A DNA stretch of 64,000 nt, from assembly GCF_014192715.1 (NCBI RefSeq), contig NZ_JACHYH010000001.1:620001-684000 (forward strand). The letters are read 5' to 3'. The notes under the pieces were generated by a model. It saw only the letters and a program-made list of their open reading frames with translations, was not told where the DNA came from and made no database searches. Shown piece after piece: positions 53,043-62,377 of this stretch. This DNA comes from Luteibacter sp. Sphag1AF. Its GTDB lineage: Bacteria > Pseudomonadota > Gammaproteobacteria > Xanthomonadales > Rhodanobacteraceae. The first letter of the stretch is position 1. Each line of letters begins with the position of its first letter. The position numbers were made by a program, and so were the translations under genes.

Positions 53043-54551
53043 ATGGGCAAGTCATGGTGGGTATCGGCGTGCATCGTGCTGGCCGTCGCGGTGTGGACTG
53101 CTACCGCATCGCCCGCGCGGCACGTGCAGGGGAAAGCCAACAGCCGCGATAACGGTGATCTTCTGGCGTCGACCGCACCCGGTGCCCAACGATTCCGTGC
53201 CGTCGGCCAGCTGGTCGGCCACCTGCACTGCACGGCATCGCTTGTGGCTGGCACCGCAACGCCGTCACCGGATACGCCGGCACTCGTACTGACGGCCGGA
53301 CACTGCGCGGCACGATTCGGCGGCAATGACGTGATGGTCGATCAACCCGCTCCGAACGGGTGGCAATTTACGCCTGCCTATTTTTTTGACACGAAGGACC
53401 GGCATCATCCCTTCGCCGTTGACCGCATTCTCTACGCCACGATGAAAGGCGTGGACGTCGCGGTGCTCCAGTTGCGCGGCACCTACGGCGACATGGAAAA
53501 ACTGGGCATCACGCCGATGCACATCAGCCAGACGGCCGCTGTGCCCGAGGTTACCGTCGAACTGGCGCACATCCCCGTGATGGACGTTCCCGGTGATGAG
53601 CTATACCTGCGCCACTCCGTATGTCACGCGGGAGCGCACCACCGGATCTATGAGGATGATCCGCCGTGGATCTGGCCGGATGCGGGAACCATTGATTGCG
53701 CGCGCGTGGCTCAAGGCACTTCGGGCTCGCCGCTGGTGCTGAAGGATGCGTCGGAGATCGTGGGCGTCGTGAACACGATGGTCGCGACCACGCTGGACGG
53801 CTGCGGCCTCTCGCGCCCATGCGAACTGGTTCAACCGGCAGGCCACTCCGAGGCCGGCGCCAAGTATTTTGTGTCGGCCGTCGAGATCGCCCGGGCCATC
53901 ACGCCGGAGAGCAAGCTGGACCTGAGCCGGCTGGATACCGGCCACGACGTGGTATTGAAGCGTGAGACCGAGGACTGGATCACGCAGAGCAAGATACCCG
54001 ATGCACAAGGAGTGCTGCATCGGGCCACCTGGTCGATACGCGTGGAAGATGGCACGCGCTTCATCCGCTACAAAACCGGTCTGGGTGATCAGCTGCGCTG
54101 CGAAGATCCGGCCGGTTACAGCTCGCAGATTGATGCGGGCACGCAACCGCTCACGACGCTGCTGGTGCCCGAGCACGAAGGCATCTACATGCTCTGCGTC
54201 ATTGGACAGGCCGACGCAAGTGCGCCGTGGCAGCCGGAAGCGCGTGCAACTGTCGTACTGCACCAGATCGACGACACGCCACCGTCCCATCCTCCCGGCA
54301 TTGCCCTTCTTGGCAACGGAGTCGGCAGCGTGTGGCAGGTCAACAGCTACAAGAGCCCGAACGAAATTACGCGCGTCAAGGTCAAATTCGGCCCGCGCGA
54401 TACAACGGACTGCAACGATCCTGCTGGCTATTTCACGTCGAGAAAGCCGTGGGAAGTGCTGCGCAAGGAACAGGCGCCATGGCGGTTCTGTGCGCTTGGA
54501 TTCGATAACGCACTCAATGCGTCACCGCCCGCCCATCGCGACTTCCCGTAG
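53043..54551 (+). CDS. Secreted trypsin-like serine protease, paralogue 1
   Basis: An exported protein of about 502 residues with a signal peptide ending near TATASPA. The trypsin-fold triad is visible as His in VLTAGHCAA (about 83-91), Asp in GVDVAVLQL (about 138-146) and Ser in QGTSGSPLV (about 222-230). The C-terminal 230 residues form an unrecognised region with paired Cys. It starts behind GAGGGAGG. The next gene is a paralogue with the same layout, so the pair arose by tandem duplication. Substrate unknown. Confidence 0.85.
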   Translation: MGKSWWVSACIVLAVAVWTATASPARHVQGKANSRDNGDLLASTAPGAQRFRAVGQLVGHLHCTASLVAGTATPSPDTPALVLTAGHCAARFGGNDVMVDQPAPNGWQFTPAYFFDTKDRHHPFAVDRILYATMKGVDVAVLQLRGTYGDMEKLGITPMHISQTAAVPEVTVELAHIPVMDVPGDELYLRHSVCHAGAHHRIYEDDPPWIWPDAGTIDCARVAQGTSGSPLVLKDASEIVGVVNTMVATTLDGCGLSRPCELVQPAGHSEAGAKYFVSAVEIARAITPESKLDLSRLDTGHDVVLKRETEDWITQSKIPDAQGVLHRATWSIRVEDGTRFIRYKTGLGDQLRCEDPAGYSSQIDAGTQPLTTLLVPEHEGIYMLCVIGQADASAPWQPEARATVVLHQIDDTPPSHPPGIALLGNGVGSVWQVNSYKSPNEITRVKVKFGPRDTTDCNDPAGYFTSRKPWEVLRKEQAPWRFCALGFDNALNASPPAHRDFP

Positions 54552-54615
54552 CCAGCAGGTGCGCCTGCCCACGACGTCATGCGAAAAGCAGCCAACACGA
54601 ACAGGTGAATGTCAT

Positions 54616-56121
54616 ATGCGCAAGTCATGGGTCGTATCAGCATCGGTGGCGATGGCCATCGCAGCCGCATCGGGTGTCTGTTCGCCAGCGGCGCCGCGTG
54701 AGGCAACGCGCTCGGCACGTGACAACGGCGATCTCATCGCGTCCACGGCACCGGGCGCCCAGCGATTCCGGGCGGTGGGCAAACTGGCAGCGTACAAGAG
54801 CTGTTCGGCTACCGTGATCGCAGGCACCGACGCGCCATCGCCACAGACGCACGCGCTCGTCCTGGCGGCCGGACACTGTGCCGGAAAGTTTGGCGCGAAC
54901 GACGTGACCGTCGACGCACCCGCTCCGGACGGGTGGACCTTCACACCAGACTATTTCTACGACAACCAGGCGAACCATCACCCGCTGGTGGTGGAGCGCA
55001 CGCTCTACGCCACCATGAAAGGCGTGGATATCGCGGTGTTCCGCCTGCGTGAAACTTATGGCGACCTGGCCCGCCTCGGCATCACCCCGCTGCATTTCAG
55101 CGTGGTGCCCGTGACGCCGGGCACCGTCGTTGAACTGGCGCACATCCCGGTCAATGGCATCGCCACCGAGGAGCGCTTCATGCGGCACTCCGTGTGCGAG
55201 ACAGGCGCGCACCACGTTGTCTACGAAGATCTCGCACCCTGGCTCTGGAACGACGCGGTCGCCAGCAACTGTGCGAAGGTCGCCGGCGGTTCGTCGGGTG
55301 CGCCACTGGTCCGCAACGGTGCATCCGAGGTGGTGGGCGTAATGAATACCGTCGTGGACGCGGAGCTCAACGGCTGCGGCGAGAACCGCCCTTGCGAACT
55401 CGCGCAACCGGTGGGTTATTCCCGAAGCGGCGCCACGTACTTCATTCCTGTCAGCAACCTCGCCCGGGCCATCCGGCCGGACAGCACGCTGGACGTCAGC
55501 CAGCTGGATAACGGGCGTGGCGTGGTACTGAAGCGCGAGCGGCCGTCCTGGATGACCCAAAGCCGCATCGCCGACGAGCAGGGAACGCTCCGTCCGGTCA
55601 ACTGGGCGATGCGTGTGGAAGCAGGCACCCTGTCCATCCGCTACAAGAGTGGCCTGGCCGATCAGGTGAACTGCGCGGACTCATCAGGCTACGGTCCCGC
55701 CACCGATGCGGCAACGCAGCCGCTCATCGGCCTGCCGGTGGGCAGCGCACAAGGCATCTACAAGCTGTGTGTCGTAGGAAAGGCCAGCGACGAAGCAGCG
55801 TGGCAGCCGGACGCTTTTGCCACGGTGGTGCTGCACGAAATCGACGAGACGCCGCCCACGGAGCTGCCGGCCATTGTCATGGACAAGGAAAATGACGTGG
55901 CCTGGTATGTGTACGCCCAGAAGCGGCCCAGCGAAATCGTGGGGCTGAGGGTCAAGCACGGGCCTGCCGCCAGCACCGATTGCCACGTGATGGACGGATA
56001 TTTTCTTCCCATCAAGATGTGGGAAACGCTGTACAAGGCGGAACGGCCCCAGCGATTCTGCGCCATTGGCCTGGATGCCGCGGGCAACATGTCGCCGCTG
56101 GTCCAGCGCGACTTTCCCTGA
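54616..56121 (+). CDS. Secreted trypsin-like serine protease, paralogue 2
   Basis: A protein of about 501 residues, colinear with its upstream neighbour. They share STAPGAQRFRAVG after the signal peptide, LYATMKGVD, VELAHIPV, RHSVC and the late RFCA-G-D-A-N ending. The triad is His in VLAAGHCAG, Asp in GVDIAVFRL and Ser in GGSSGAPLV. The signal sequence contains SGVCSPAA, so a lipoprotein is possible, though the site is not a clean lipobox. The start has AGGTGA 7 bases upstream, 64 bases after paralogue 1. Confidence 0.85.
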   Translation: MRKSWVVSASVAMAIAAASGVCSPAAPREATRSARDNGDLIASTAPGAQRFRAVGKLAAYKSCSATVIAGTDAPSPQTHALVLAAGHCAGKFGANDVTVDAPAPDGWTFTPDYFYDNQANHHPLVVERTLYATMKGVDIAVFRLRETYGDLARLGITPLHFSVVPVTPGTVVELAHIPVNGIATEERFMRHSVCETGAHHVVYEDLAPWLWNDAVASNCAKVAGGSSGAPLVRNGASEVVGVMNTVVDAELNGCGENRPCELAQPVGYSRSGATYFIPVSNLARAIRPDSTLDVSQLDNGRGVVLKRERPSWMTQSRIADEQGTLRPVNWAMRVEAGTLSIRYKSGLADQVNCADSSGYGPATDAATQPLIGLPVGSAQGIYKLCVVGKASDEAAWQPDAFATVVLHEIDETPPTELPAIVMDKENDVAWYVYAQKRPSEIVGLRVKHGPAASTDCHVMDGYFLPIKMWETLYKAERPQRFCAIGLDAAGNMSPLVQRDFP

Positions 56122-56131
56122 TCGTCGCGCG

Positions 56132-56962
56132 TCAGCGCAGCGGACTGTCGGACATCATGCGCACCTGAGCGCCGTCGCCCCGCAGGCACGGCGGCTCTGC
56201 TGCCACGGAGTCAACCAGCTGGGAAGCCTCGTTGCGAAAGCCGAGCGCGGCGAAAAGGGAGGCCGCGCGTGCACGCTCCGCGGGTGACGCGGGCTGCCCA
56301 TCGTCGTTCAACAGGCCCTCGCCATTCGCGCCCATCGCGAGCTTGAGGCCAAGTGCCTCGCGAAGACGCTCCGAGGCATCCTCGTCCGTGTATCGGCAGC
56401 GATCGCTCCACCAGGACCAGTAATGCATGGTGTCGCCCAGGTCGTGCAGTGCCTGCGGCAGCGTAACGGTTTCTGCCGTGCCCGAGAGCATCACGGCGAT
56501 ACTCTCGCCACGCGACAGGCGCGCCGCCGTGGTACTCACATCACCCGTGGAAGCCACGGGTCGCGAGCAGGAAAATGCGATGCCCGGGGCGATGCCATGC
56601 GCCAGCCGCAGGGACACCGAACCTTCCGTGCACGTGATAATCCGGATGAATGCACCACGCGCCACGCTGTCGCCCTGCCCCGCCCGCGCTTCGGCCAGGG
56701 GCATGAAGTCCACGATCTGCAATTCGCCGTCGCCGGCGTGAATGGTGGTTTCAAGGACGTTGGTGCCCGGCACGTAGGCCTGAGACCAGCGTGCCTGCCC
56801 GTCGATATGCAGATTCAGCAACGGCCGGTCGCCGCGCGGCCGCGCGGCTCCGCGATGGAGCACCAGATCGACCAGCGTGGCGTCAGGCGCGATGCGCGCC
56901 ATACCGCGCAGGTCGCCAACAGCAGCGTAGACAGGGGGATTGGCGGACACAGCGAACCTCAC
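56132..56962 (-). CDS. Lone trehalase-like N-terminal domain (GH15-related, catalytic domain missing)
   Basis: A 276-residue protein matching the N-terminal beta-sandwich of GH15-type trehalases/glucoamylases (DUF5911): YVPGTNVLETTIHAGDGELQIVDFMPL (about 63-89, in pieces). The usual GH15 protein is about 600 residues with a catalytic alpha/alpha barrel after this domain. Here only fragments of it, such as DTMHYWSWWSDRCRY and LFAALGFRNEASQLVDS, follow before the stop. It starts at GTG. It may be a decayed enzyme or a binding protein. No signal peptide. Confidence 0.65.
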   Translation of the reverse strand: MRFAVSANPPVYAAVGDLRGMARIAPDATLVDLVLHRGAARPRGDRPLLNLHIDGQARWSQAYVPGTNVLETTIHAGDGELQIVDFMPLAEARAGQGDSVARGAFIRIITCTEGSVSLRLAHGIAPGIAFSCSRPVASTGDVSTTAARLSRGESIAVMLSGTAETVTLPQALHDLGDTMHYWSWWSDRCRYTDEDASERLREALGLKLAMGANGEGLLNDDGQPASPAERARAASLFAALGFRNEASQLVDSVAAEPPCLRGDGAQVRMMSDSPLR

Positions 56963-57090
56963 AAGGCACCCCGGGGCGGGTCCTCAGCGGCGCGAAGACT
57001 GACGATCCGGACGCATGCGTTCCGTGAAGCACCGTCACATCAACGGGGTTACCATTCAGGCGGTGAGCTGGCGTCGGGGTGGGAGCAGGC

Positions 57091-59406
57091 ATGAGTGACG
57101 AAACGAAGGTTCCGGGCGTTGAGGATTACGACGCGGCAGCAGGCGGCTGGGGTGCCCTGGGCGCCGTCGCCCGGGCGCTGAGCGGACAGATGGCCATTGG
57201 CCGTGAGTCGGTCGCCCTGCACAAAGTCAACCAGCCCACGGGCTTTGACTGCCCGGGCTGCGCATGGCCCGATCCGAAGCACACCTCGTCGTTCGAGTTC
57301 TGCGAGAACGGCGCCAAGGCGGTGTCCTGGGAAGCCACGGCAAAGCGGGTCAGGCCGGAGTTCTTCGCGAAGAATCCGGTGTCCCGCCTCTGGGAACTGA
57401 CCGACTACGCCCTGGAAGGGCTGGGCCGTCTCACCCACCCGATGGCGTATGACGCAGCCACAGACACGTATGTGCCCATTGCCTGGGAAGACGCTTTCCA
57501 GCGCATCGGCACCGCGCTGCGTGCACTGCCTCATGCGGACATGGCCGAGTTTTATACATCAGGACGCGCGTCCAATGAGGCGGCGTTCCTTTACCAGTTG
57601 TTCGTGCGTGAGTTCGGCACCAACAACTTTCCCGATTGCTCGAACATGTGCCATGAGGCCACCAGTGTCGGCCTGCCCTCCTCCATCGGTGTGGGCAAGG
57701 GCACGGTGACACTGGACGATTTCGAGCACTGCGATGCGATCTTCTGCATCGGCCACAACCCGGGCACCAACCATCCGCGCATGCTTTCCACGCTGCGCGA
57801 GGCATCGCTGCGCAACGTACCCATCGTGGTGCTGAACCCGCTGCCGGAACGTGGCCTTGAACGCTTCACCTCGCCGCAGCACCCGGTGGAAATGCTTACC
57901 GGTCGTTCGGTGCGCATCGCCTCGACGTATTACAAGCTGAAGATCGGCGGTGACGTCGCCGTACTGAAAGGCATGATGAAAGCACTGCTCGCCGCTGACG
58001 ATGCCGCCATCGCGGCAGGCACCGAACGGGTGATCGACGCCGACTTCATCGCCACCCATACGCTTGGCTTCGACGCGCTGCGTGCCGATGTGGAAGCCAC
58101 GGAATGGGAAGCCATCGAGCGCAAATCCGGCCTGTCCCGCAGCGACGTGGAAGAAGCGGCGTCCATCTACGCGCACGCAAAACGCGTGATCGTCTGCTAC
58201 GGCATGGGCATCACCCAGCATGCGCATGGCACCGAAAACGTCCAGCAAATTGCCAATCTGTTGATGATGCGCGGAAACATGGGCCGCGAAGGCGCGGGCA
58301 TCTGCCCGTTGCGCGGTCACAGCAATGTGCAGGGCGACCGTACCGTCGGCATCACGGAGAAACCCAACGACGCGCTCAACGAAGGCATCCGTCGCACCTA
58401 TGGTTTCGAGCCACCCACCGCCCATGGCCACGATGCGGTGGAAGCCGTGCGCGCCATCCGCGATGGTCGCTCCAAAGCGCTGATCTGCCTTGGCGGCAAT
58501 CTCGCCGTGGCCATGCCCGATACCGAAGAGACATTCCAGGCCATGCGCGGTCTGGATCTTGCGGTACATATCGCCACCAAGCTCAACCGGTCGCACCTGA
58601 TCCTGGCAAAGGAGTCGATCATCCTGCCGTGCCTGGGCCGTACCGAGCTGGATGAGCAGAATGGCGTGCCCCAGTCCGTCACCGTGGAAGACTCCATGTC
58701 GATGGTGCACGCATCGGCAGGCAGCCTGAAACCCGCATCGGAGCACCTGCGTTCCGAACCGTGGATTGTGGCCGGCATGGCCAAGGCGACGCTGCCTGCC
58801 ACCCGCGTGAACTGGGACAAGCTGGTCGCCAACTACGACCTCATTCGCGACGACATCGAAAGCGTGTTCCCGATATTCGAGCGCTTCAACGAGCGCGTGC
58901 GCACGCCGGGCGGCTTCCGTCTGCATATTGCCGCGTCCCAGCGCGAATGGGCCACGCCGGACAAGAAGGCACATTTCCTGCTGGCACGCGGGCTGGAAGA
59001 AGATACGCCTCTTGAGGTCGGCAACCTCATGCTCACCACCATCCGCTCGCACGATCAGTACAACACCACGATCTACGGCCTCAACGACCGCTATCGCGGC
59101 GTCACCGGCAGGCGCGACGTCGTATTCATGCACGCCAGCGACCTTGCCGCGCGAGGCCTGAAGCACGGAGACCGCATCGACATCGTCGCCACCGGCCCCA
59201 ATGCACAGGATGGACGCGAGCGCTCGGTACGCGGCTTTGTGGCCATCGCCTACGACATCGCGGAAGGTGCCGTTGCCATGTATTACCCGGAAGGCAACGC
59301 GCTGATCGCCCTGGAAACCCACGACCGCAAGTCGGGCACACCAGCGTACAAGTCGGTGCCTGTCCTCATCACGCCCAGTACCCGGAGCGTGGCGCGTGAC
59401 GTCTGA
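57091..59406 (+). CDS. FdhF/YdeP-family molybdopterin oxidoreductase
   Basis: A 771-residue molybdenum enzyme of the formate-dehydrogenase-H-like family. Cys54, Cys57 (FDCPGCAWPD) and Cys71 (FEFCENG) near the N-terminus could bind an iron-sulfur cluster. Molybdopterin blocks include FYTSGRASNEAAFLYQLF, NFPDCSNMCHEATSVGLPSS, GHNPGTNHPRML, GMGITQHAHGTENVQ and the C-terminal TTIRSHDQYNTTIYGLNDRYRG in pieces. Formate dehydrogenase activity is not assured for YdeP-like proteins. fdhD overlaps its end, and moeA/mobA lie close by. Confidence 0.9.
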   Translation: MSDETKVPGVEDYDAAAGGWGALGAVARALSGQMAIGRESVALHKVNQPTGFDCPGCAWPDPKHTSSFEFCENGAKAVSWEATAKRVRPEFFAKNPVSRLWELTDYALEGLGRLTHPMAYDAATDTYVPIAWEDAFQRIGTALRALPHADMAEFYTSGRASNEAAFLYQLFVREFGTNNFPDCSNMCHEATSVGLPSSIGVGKGTVTLDDFEHCDAIFCIGHNPGTNHPRMLSTLREASLRNVPIVVLNPLPERGLERFTSPQHPVEMLTGRSVRIASTYYKLKIGGDVAVLKGMMKALLAADDAAIAAGTERVIDADFIATHTLGFDALRADVEATEWEAIERKSGLSRSDVEEAASIYAHAKRVIVCYGMGITQHAHGTENVQQIANLLMMRGNMGREGAGICPLRGHSNVQGDRTVGITEKPNDALNEGIRRTYGFEPPTAHGHDAVEAVRAIRDGRSKALICLGGNLAVAMPDTEETFQAMRGLDLAVHIATKLNRSHLILAKESIILPCLGRTELDEQNGVPQSVTVEDSMSMVHASAGSLKPASEHLRSEPWIVAGMAKATLPATRVNWDKLVANYDLIRDDIESVFPIFERFNERVRTPGGFRLHIAASQREWATPDKKAHFLLARGLEEDTPLEVGNLMLTTIRSHDQYNTTIYGLNDRYRGVTGRRDVVFMHASDLAARGLKHGDRIDIVATGPNAQDGRERSVRGFVAIAYDIAEGAVAMYYPEGNALIALETHDRKSGTPAYKSVPVLITPSTRSVARDV

Positions 59407-60181
59407 GCGCCGGGGCAGCGCGCTGCGCCCCGTTATCCGCATCGAGCAAGGATTGCTGAGCACCGCCGAAGACCATCTCGCCGAAGAGGTGCCGGTAGCC
59501 ATGCACTTCAACGGCCAGCCTTATGCCGTGATGATGGCGACGCCGGATGATCTTGAAGACTTCGCACATGGTTTTGCGCTGACCGAACGCGGCATCGCGC
59601 GCGTGGACAATGTGCACGTGAGCGAAACGCTGGAAGGCATTTTCGTCGACGTGCAAAGCGACGCGCCGCCGCCGATGGTCACCCGCGAGATGCCAGGCCG
59701 CAGCGGCTGCGGCATCTGTGGCCATCGCGAACTGGAAGACGTGGTGCGCCACCCAGTGCAGGTGACCGGCGGCGGGCCCGTCACGCCCATCATGATCGAG
59801 CGGGCGCTGGAGGAACTGCGGGCGCGCCAGCCCATCAACGGCGTTACGGGGTCGGTACACGCGGCGGCATGGGCGGATCGCCATGGCGAGATTCGTCGTG
59901 TGCGCGAGGATGTGGGCCGGCACAATGCGCTGGACAAGCTGATTGGATCACTGCGCCGCGACAAGGTGGATCTCACCAGTGGCTTCGCACTCATCACCAG
60001 TCGCGCCAGCTACGAAATGGTGACCAAGGCGGCCGTCGCTGGCATCACCATTCTTGCGGCCATTTCGGCGCCAACGGCGCTCGCGGTGCATCTGGCCCGC
60101 TCCTGCGAACTGACGCTGCTGGGCTTCGTGCGTCCGGGGCGGTTCGTGGTTTACAGCGACAAGGGGCGCGTCACCCTTTAG
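59396..60181 (+). CDS. fdhD: Formate dehydrogenase accessory sulfurtransferase
   Basis: A 261-residue FdhD, which transfers sulfur from a cysteine desulfurase to the molybdenum cofactor before it enters the oxidoreductase. The catalytic pair is in SGCGICG (Cys105, Cys108), and cofactor-binding blocks EDVGRHNALDKLIG and LITSRASYEMVTKAA are present. It starts with GTG 11 bases inside the oxidoreductase gene, so the partner proteins are co-translated. Confidence 0.94.
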   Translation: MTSERRGSALRPVIRIEQGLLSTAEDHLAEEVPVAMHFNGQPYAVMMATPDDLEDFAHGFALTERGIARVDNVHVSETLEGIFVDVQSDAPPPMVTREMPGRSGCGICGHRELEDVVRHPVQVTGGGPVTPIMIERALEELRARQPINGVTGSVHAAAWADRHGEIRRVREDVGRHNALDKLIGSLRRDKVDLTSGFALITSRASYEMVTKAAVAGITILAAISAPTALAVHLARSCELTLLGFVRPGRFVVYSDKGRVTL

Positions 60182-60516
60182 ACGCGACGTCGACGCACGC
60201 TGTCTTTCACATCCACATCGAACAGCACACGCATGGCATCCACGCCTGCCGTGGGCATGTCGAAAATCAGGCCCTCCTTGCTGGGCAGGCGCGTGGAAAA
60301 TTCACGGACCTCTGCTTCGGGCAGATCAATGCGCCAGTCCGCTGCCTGTCCGCCAATCCGGCAATGCGGATGCGCGTGAAGGCTAAGCGCATAGCGCATG
60401 AGGAACAGCGACCCAAACGCCGTGGTACCGATGATGGAGACCCCGCTCAGCAACTCGGACAGTTCGTCCTCGTCGATACGCAGGCGAACCGTATGGCCTT
60501 GCAGCTGTACTTTCAT
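60178..60516 (-). CDS. Small protein of the mobA-moeA operon, possibly DUF7009-like
   Basis: A 112-residue cytoplasmic protein, MKVQLQGHTVRLRIDEDELSE at its start split across a beta-hairpin and helix. The opening pattern (V-R-L-R-I followed by an acidic helix) loosely recalls the DUF7009 family. It overlaps mobA by four bases (ATGA) and meets fdhD tail to tail with a four-base overlap. Location suggests a role with the molybdenum enzyme; this is inference. Confidence 0.6.
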   Translation of the reverse strand: MKVQLQGHTVRLRIDEDELSELLSGVSIIGTTAFGSLFLMRYALSLHAHPHCRIGGQAADWRIDLPEAEVREFSTRLPSKEGLIFDMPTAGVDAMRVLFDVDVKDSVRRRRV

Positions 60517-61046
60517 GGTTGGACCTCAAGCCATTCGGCGGGTGTGTTGCAGTTGACCAGTTCGCGTGTGTCGACTCCGTCGAGCGTCACACGAACACCA
60601 TCGAGCAGATTCATCAACGCTGCCACGGAACACTCGTGGCCGGGCGTGGCGATCAGTTGATGCAGGGCGGCGCGACTGCGCTCGTCCAGCCTGAGGCACA
60701 TCGGCAGGGGATGACCGCTGAAACTCGCGCATGGCGCGTATTCGGCCAGCGCTTTCAGCGTGCCGGGCCGAAGCCGGGGCATGTCGACCGGAACAATCAG
60801 GACGTCACCATCCGGCAGCGCCGCTGCCGCACTGGCGATGCCGCCCACCGGACCCAGATCAGGTACATCGTCAGGCACCCCGCCCCAGACCGGCCGGTTG
60901 CCACTCACCACCACCTGCCTGGCGCCTGCGGCTACCAGTACGTCATGCATGTGTTCGATCAGTGGTTTGCCGCGCCAGGCAAGCAACGCTTTATCGCGCC
61001 CCATGCGTGAGGAACGGCCGCCCGCCAGAAGAATGCCTGTCGTCAT
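60513..61046 (-). CDS. mobA: Molybdenum cofactor guanylyltransferase
   Basis: A 177-residue nucleotidyltransferase that attaches GMP to molybdopterin, giving the bis-MGD cofactor needed by FdhF-like enzymes. The signature LLAGGRSSRMGRDKALLAW is at about 6-24, with IVPVDMPRL (about 84-92) as the metal/nucleotide loop. It overlaps moeA by four bases upstream and the small gene by four bases downstream. Confidence 0.93.
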   Translation of the reverse strand: MTTGILLAGGRSSRMGRDKALLAWRGKPLIEHMHDVLVAAGARQVVVSGNRPVWGGVPDDVPDLGPVGGIASAAAALPDGDVLIVPVDMPRLRPGTLKALAEYAPCASFSGHPLPMCLRLDERSRAALHQLIATPGHECSVAALMNLLDGVRVTLDGVDTRELVNCNTPAEWLEVQP

Positions 61047-62263
61047 GACACCGCCGCTGCTTCAAGAGGAAATACCGAGGCGATGGCGCCCTCCCCGGAC
61101 GTCATGGCTAGCCACACGCTCGCCTGTGTATAGGGCAGTACGCGATAGGCCGTCTGCCTGCCCACAGGCTGGGCATGTACGTGCCCCGCTGCATCCCCGG
61201 CAAGGTTCGCAAGAACGAAATGCTGCAACCCTTCGCGCAGATCGGGCACATCGACCAGCGCAACCTGCAACGGTACTTCGTCGCTCATGCACAACATCCG
61301 CCGCACGAGCGGAACCACGAAGAACCGCAGCCCCACCGCCACAGCCATGGGATTGCCGGGTAACGCCACGACGACCGGACCCGACGGAAGCGTTGCCGCC
61401 AGAAGCGGTTTGCCGGGCCGCATGGCCACCTTGTGGAACAGCGTGCGTGCACCTGCGGCGCCAAGGGCGGCAGGAATGAAGTCGAAACGGCCGGCGGACA
61501 CCGCCCCCGTCGTGACGATCACCTGCGCGCCGGCCTGCTGCGCGCGATCCAGCGACTGCGCGAAGGCATGGCCGTCGTCATTGACCGAGTCGTAATGCAC
61601 GACCTCCGCGCCCCAGGCCCGGAGACTGGCGCGGAGAAACGGCCCATTGGAATTGTGGATGGCGCCAGGGCTCAATGCGCTGCCGGGCTCACGGAGTTCG
61701 CTGCCGGTGCAGATGATGGCGACACGGGGACGCCTGCGCACATCAATGCGCGCGATGCCCTGTGCAGCAAGCAGCATGATGGCAGACGGGTCAACGTGCC
61801 GGCCTGCACGCAGCACGATGTGGCCTTCGGTGATGTCGTCCCCGAGGCGACGAACGTGCTGGCCCGGATGCGCATCGTCCAGCAGCACCATGGTGCGACC
61901 CGCATGTTCCGATACGTCGGCGATGAATTCGAGGCGTTCCACCGGAACAACGGTGTTGAAGCCGTCGGGCAGACGTGCGCCGGTGGCGATTTCGCAGGCG
62001 TCCGTGTCGTCGCGCTGCGTGCGGACGTCACCAGCTGCCTGCATGCCGTGCACGCGATAGCGGGTGCCGGCAGGCACCGGCCCGTTGCTCAGACGCAAGG
62101 CCACCCCATCCATGGCCGCATTGTCGAAGCCCGGCAGCGCCAGCGTGCTCCGCACGTCGGTCGCGAGCACGCGGCCTGACGCCGCGTCCACATCAACCCA
62201 TTCCGCCTCCAGCGTGGGCGCAATGTCGAGCAGGAGGGAAAGAGCGGTGGCGTAGTCGATCAT
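61043..62263 (-). CDS. moeA: Molybdopterin molybdenumtransferase
   Basis: A 406-residue MoeA that inserts molybdenum into adenylated molybdopterin. Conserved blocks are LPGFDNAAMDGVAL (about 43-56), EIATGARLPDGFNTVVPVE (about 91-109), ICTGSEL, the MoCF domain motif VTTGAVSAGRFDF (usually TTGGVSxGxxD) and VALPGNPMAVAVGLRFF. The second Gly of TTGG is Ala here. First gene of moeA-mobA-small protein, convergent with the fdhF-fdhD pair. Confidence 0.93.
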   Translation of the reverse strand: MIDYATALSLLLDIAPTLEAEWVDVDAASGRVLATDVRSTLALPGFDNAAMDGVALRLSNGPVPAGTRYRVHGMQAAGDVRTQRDDTDACEIATGARLPDGFNTVVPVERLEFIADVSEHAGRTMVLLDDAHPGQHVRRLGDDITEGHIVLRAGRHVDPSAIMLLAAQGIARIDVRRRPRVAIICTGSELREPGSALSPGAIHNSNGPFLRASLRAWGAEVVHYDSVNDDGHAFAQSLDRAQQAGAQVIVTTGAVSAGRFDFIPAALGAAGARTLFHKVAMRPGKPLLAATLPSGPVVVALPGNPMAVAVGLRFFVVPLVRRMLCMSDEVPLQVALVDVPDLREGLQHFVLANLAGDAAGHVHAQPVGRQTAYRVLPYTQASVWLAMTSGEGAIASVFPLEAAAVS

Positions 62264-62324
62264 GGCGCAAGATTAGCGCGGGCTGATGGTTGTTGTGCAT
62301 GTGGCACGGCAAAGACGTCAGGGC

Positions 62325-62342
62325 AGCGAGCTTGCCCGCGAT
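62325..62342 (-). repeat. REP-like element, second copy
   Basis: The 18 bases AGCGAGCTTGCCCGCGAT are the exact reverse complement of 14091-14108 at the REP pair after oprB. The copy is intergenic between moeA and the EF-G-like gene. Confidence 0.6.
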
Positions 62343-62370
62343 GGGTGCTTGCCAGACGGCAAGCACCCAT
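62341..62370. terminator. Perfect 13-bp hairpin after the EF-G-like gene
   Basis: ATGGGTGCTTGCC / GGCAAGCACCCAT with an AGAC loop lies 7 bases from the EF-G-like stop. It has no T-run on the exit side but is placed to end that transcript and adjoins the REP copy. Confidence 0.65.
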
Positions 62371-62377
62371 CCACTAC

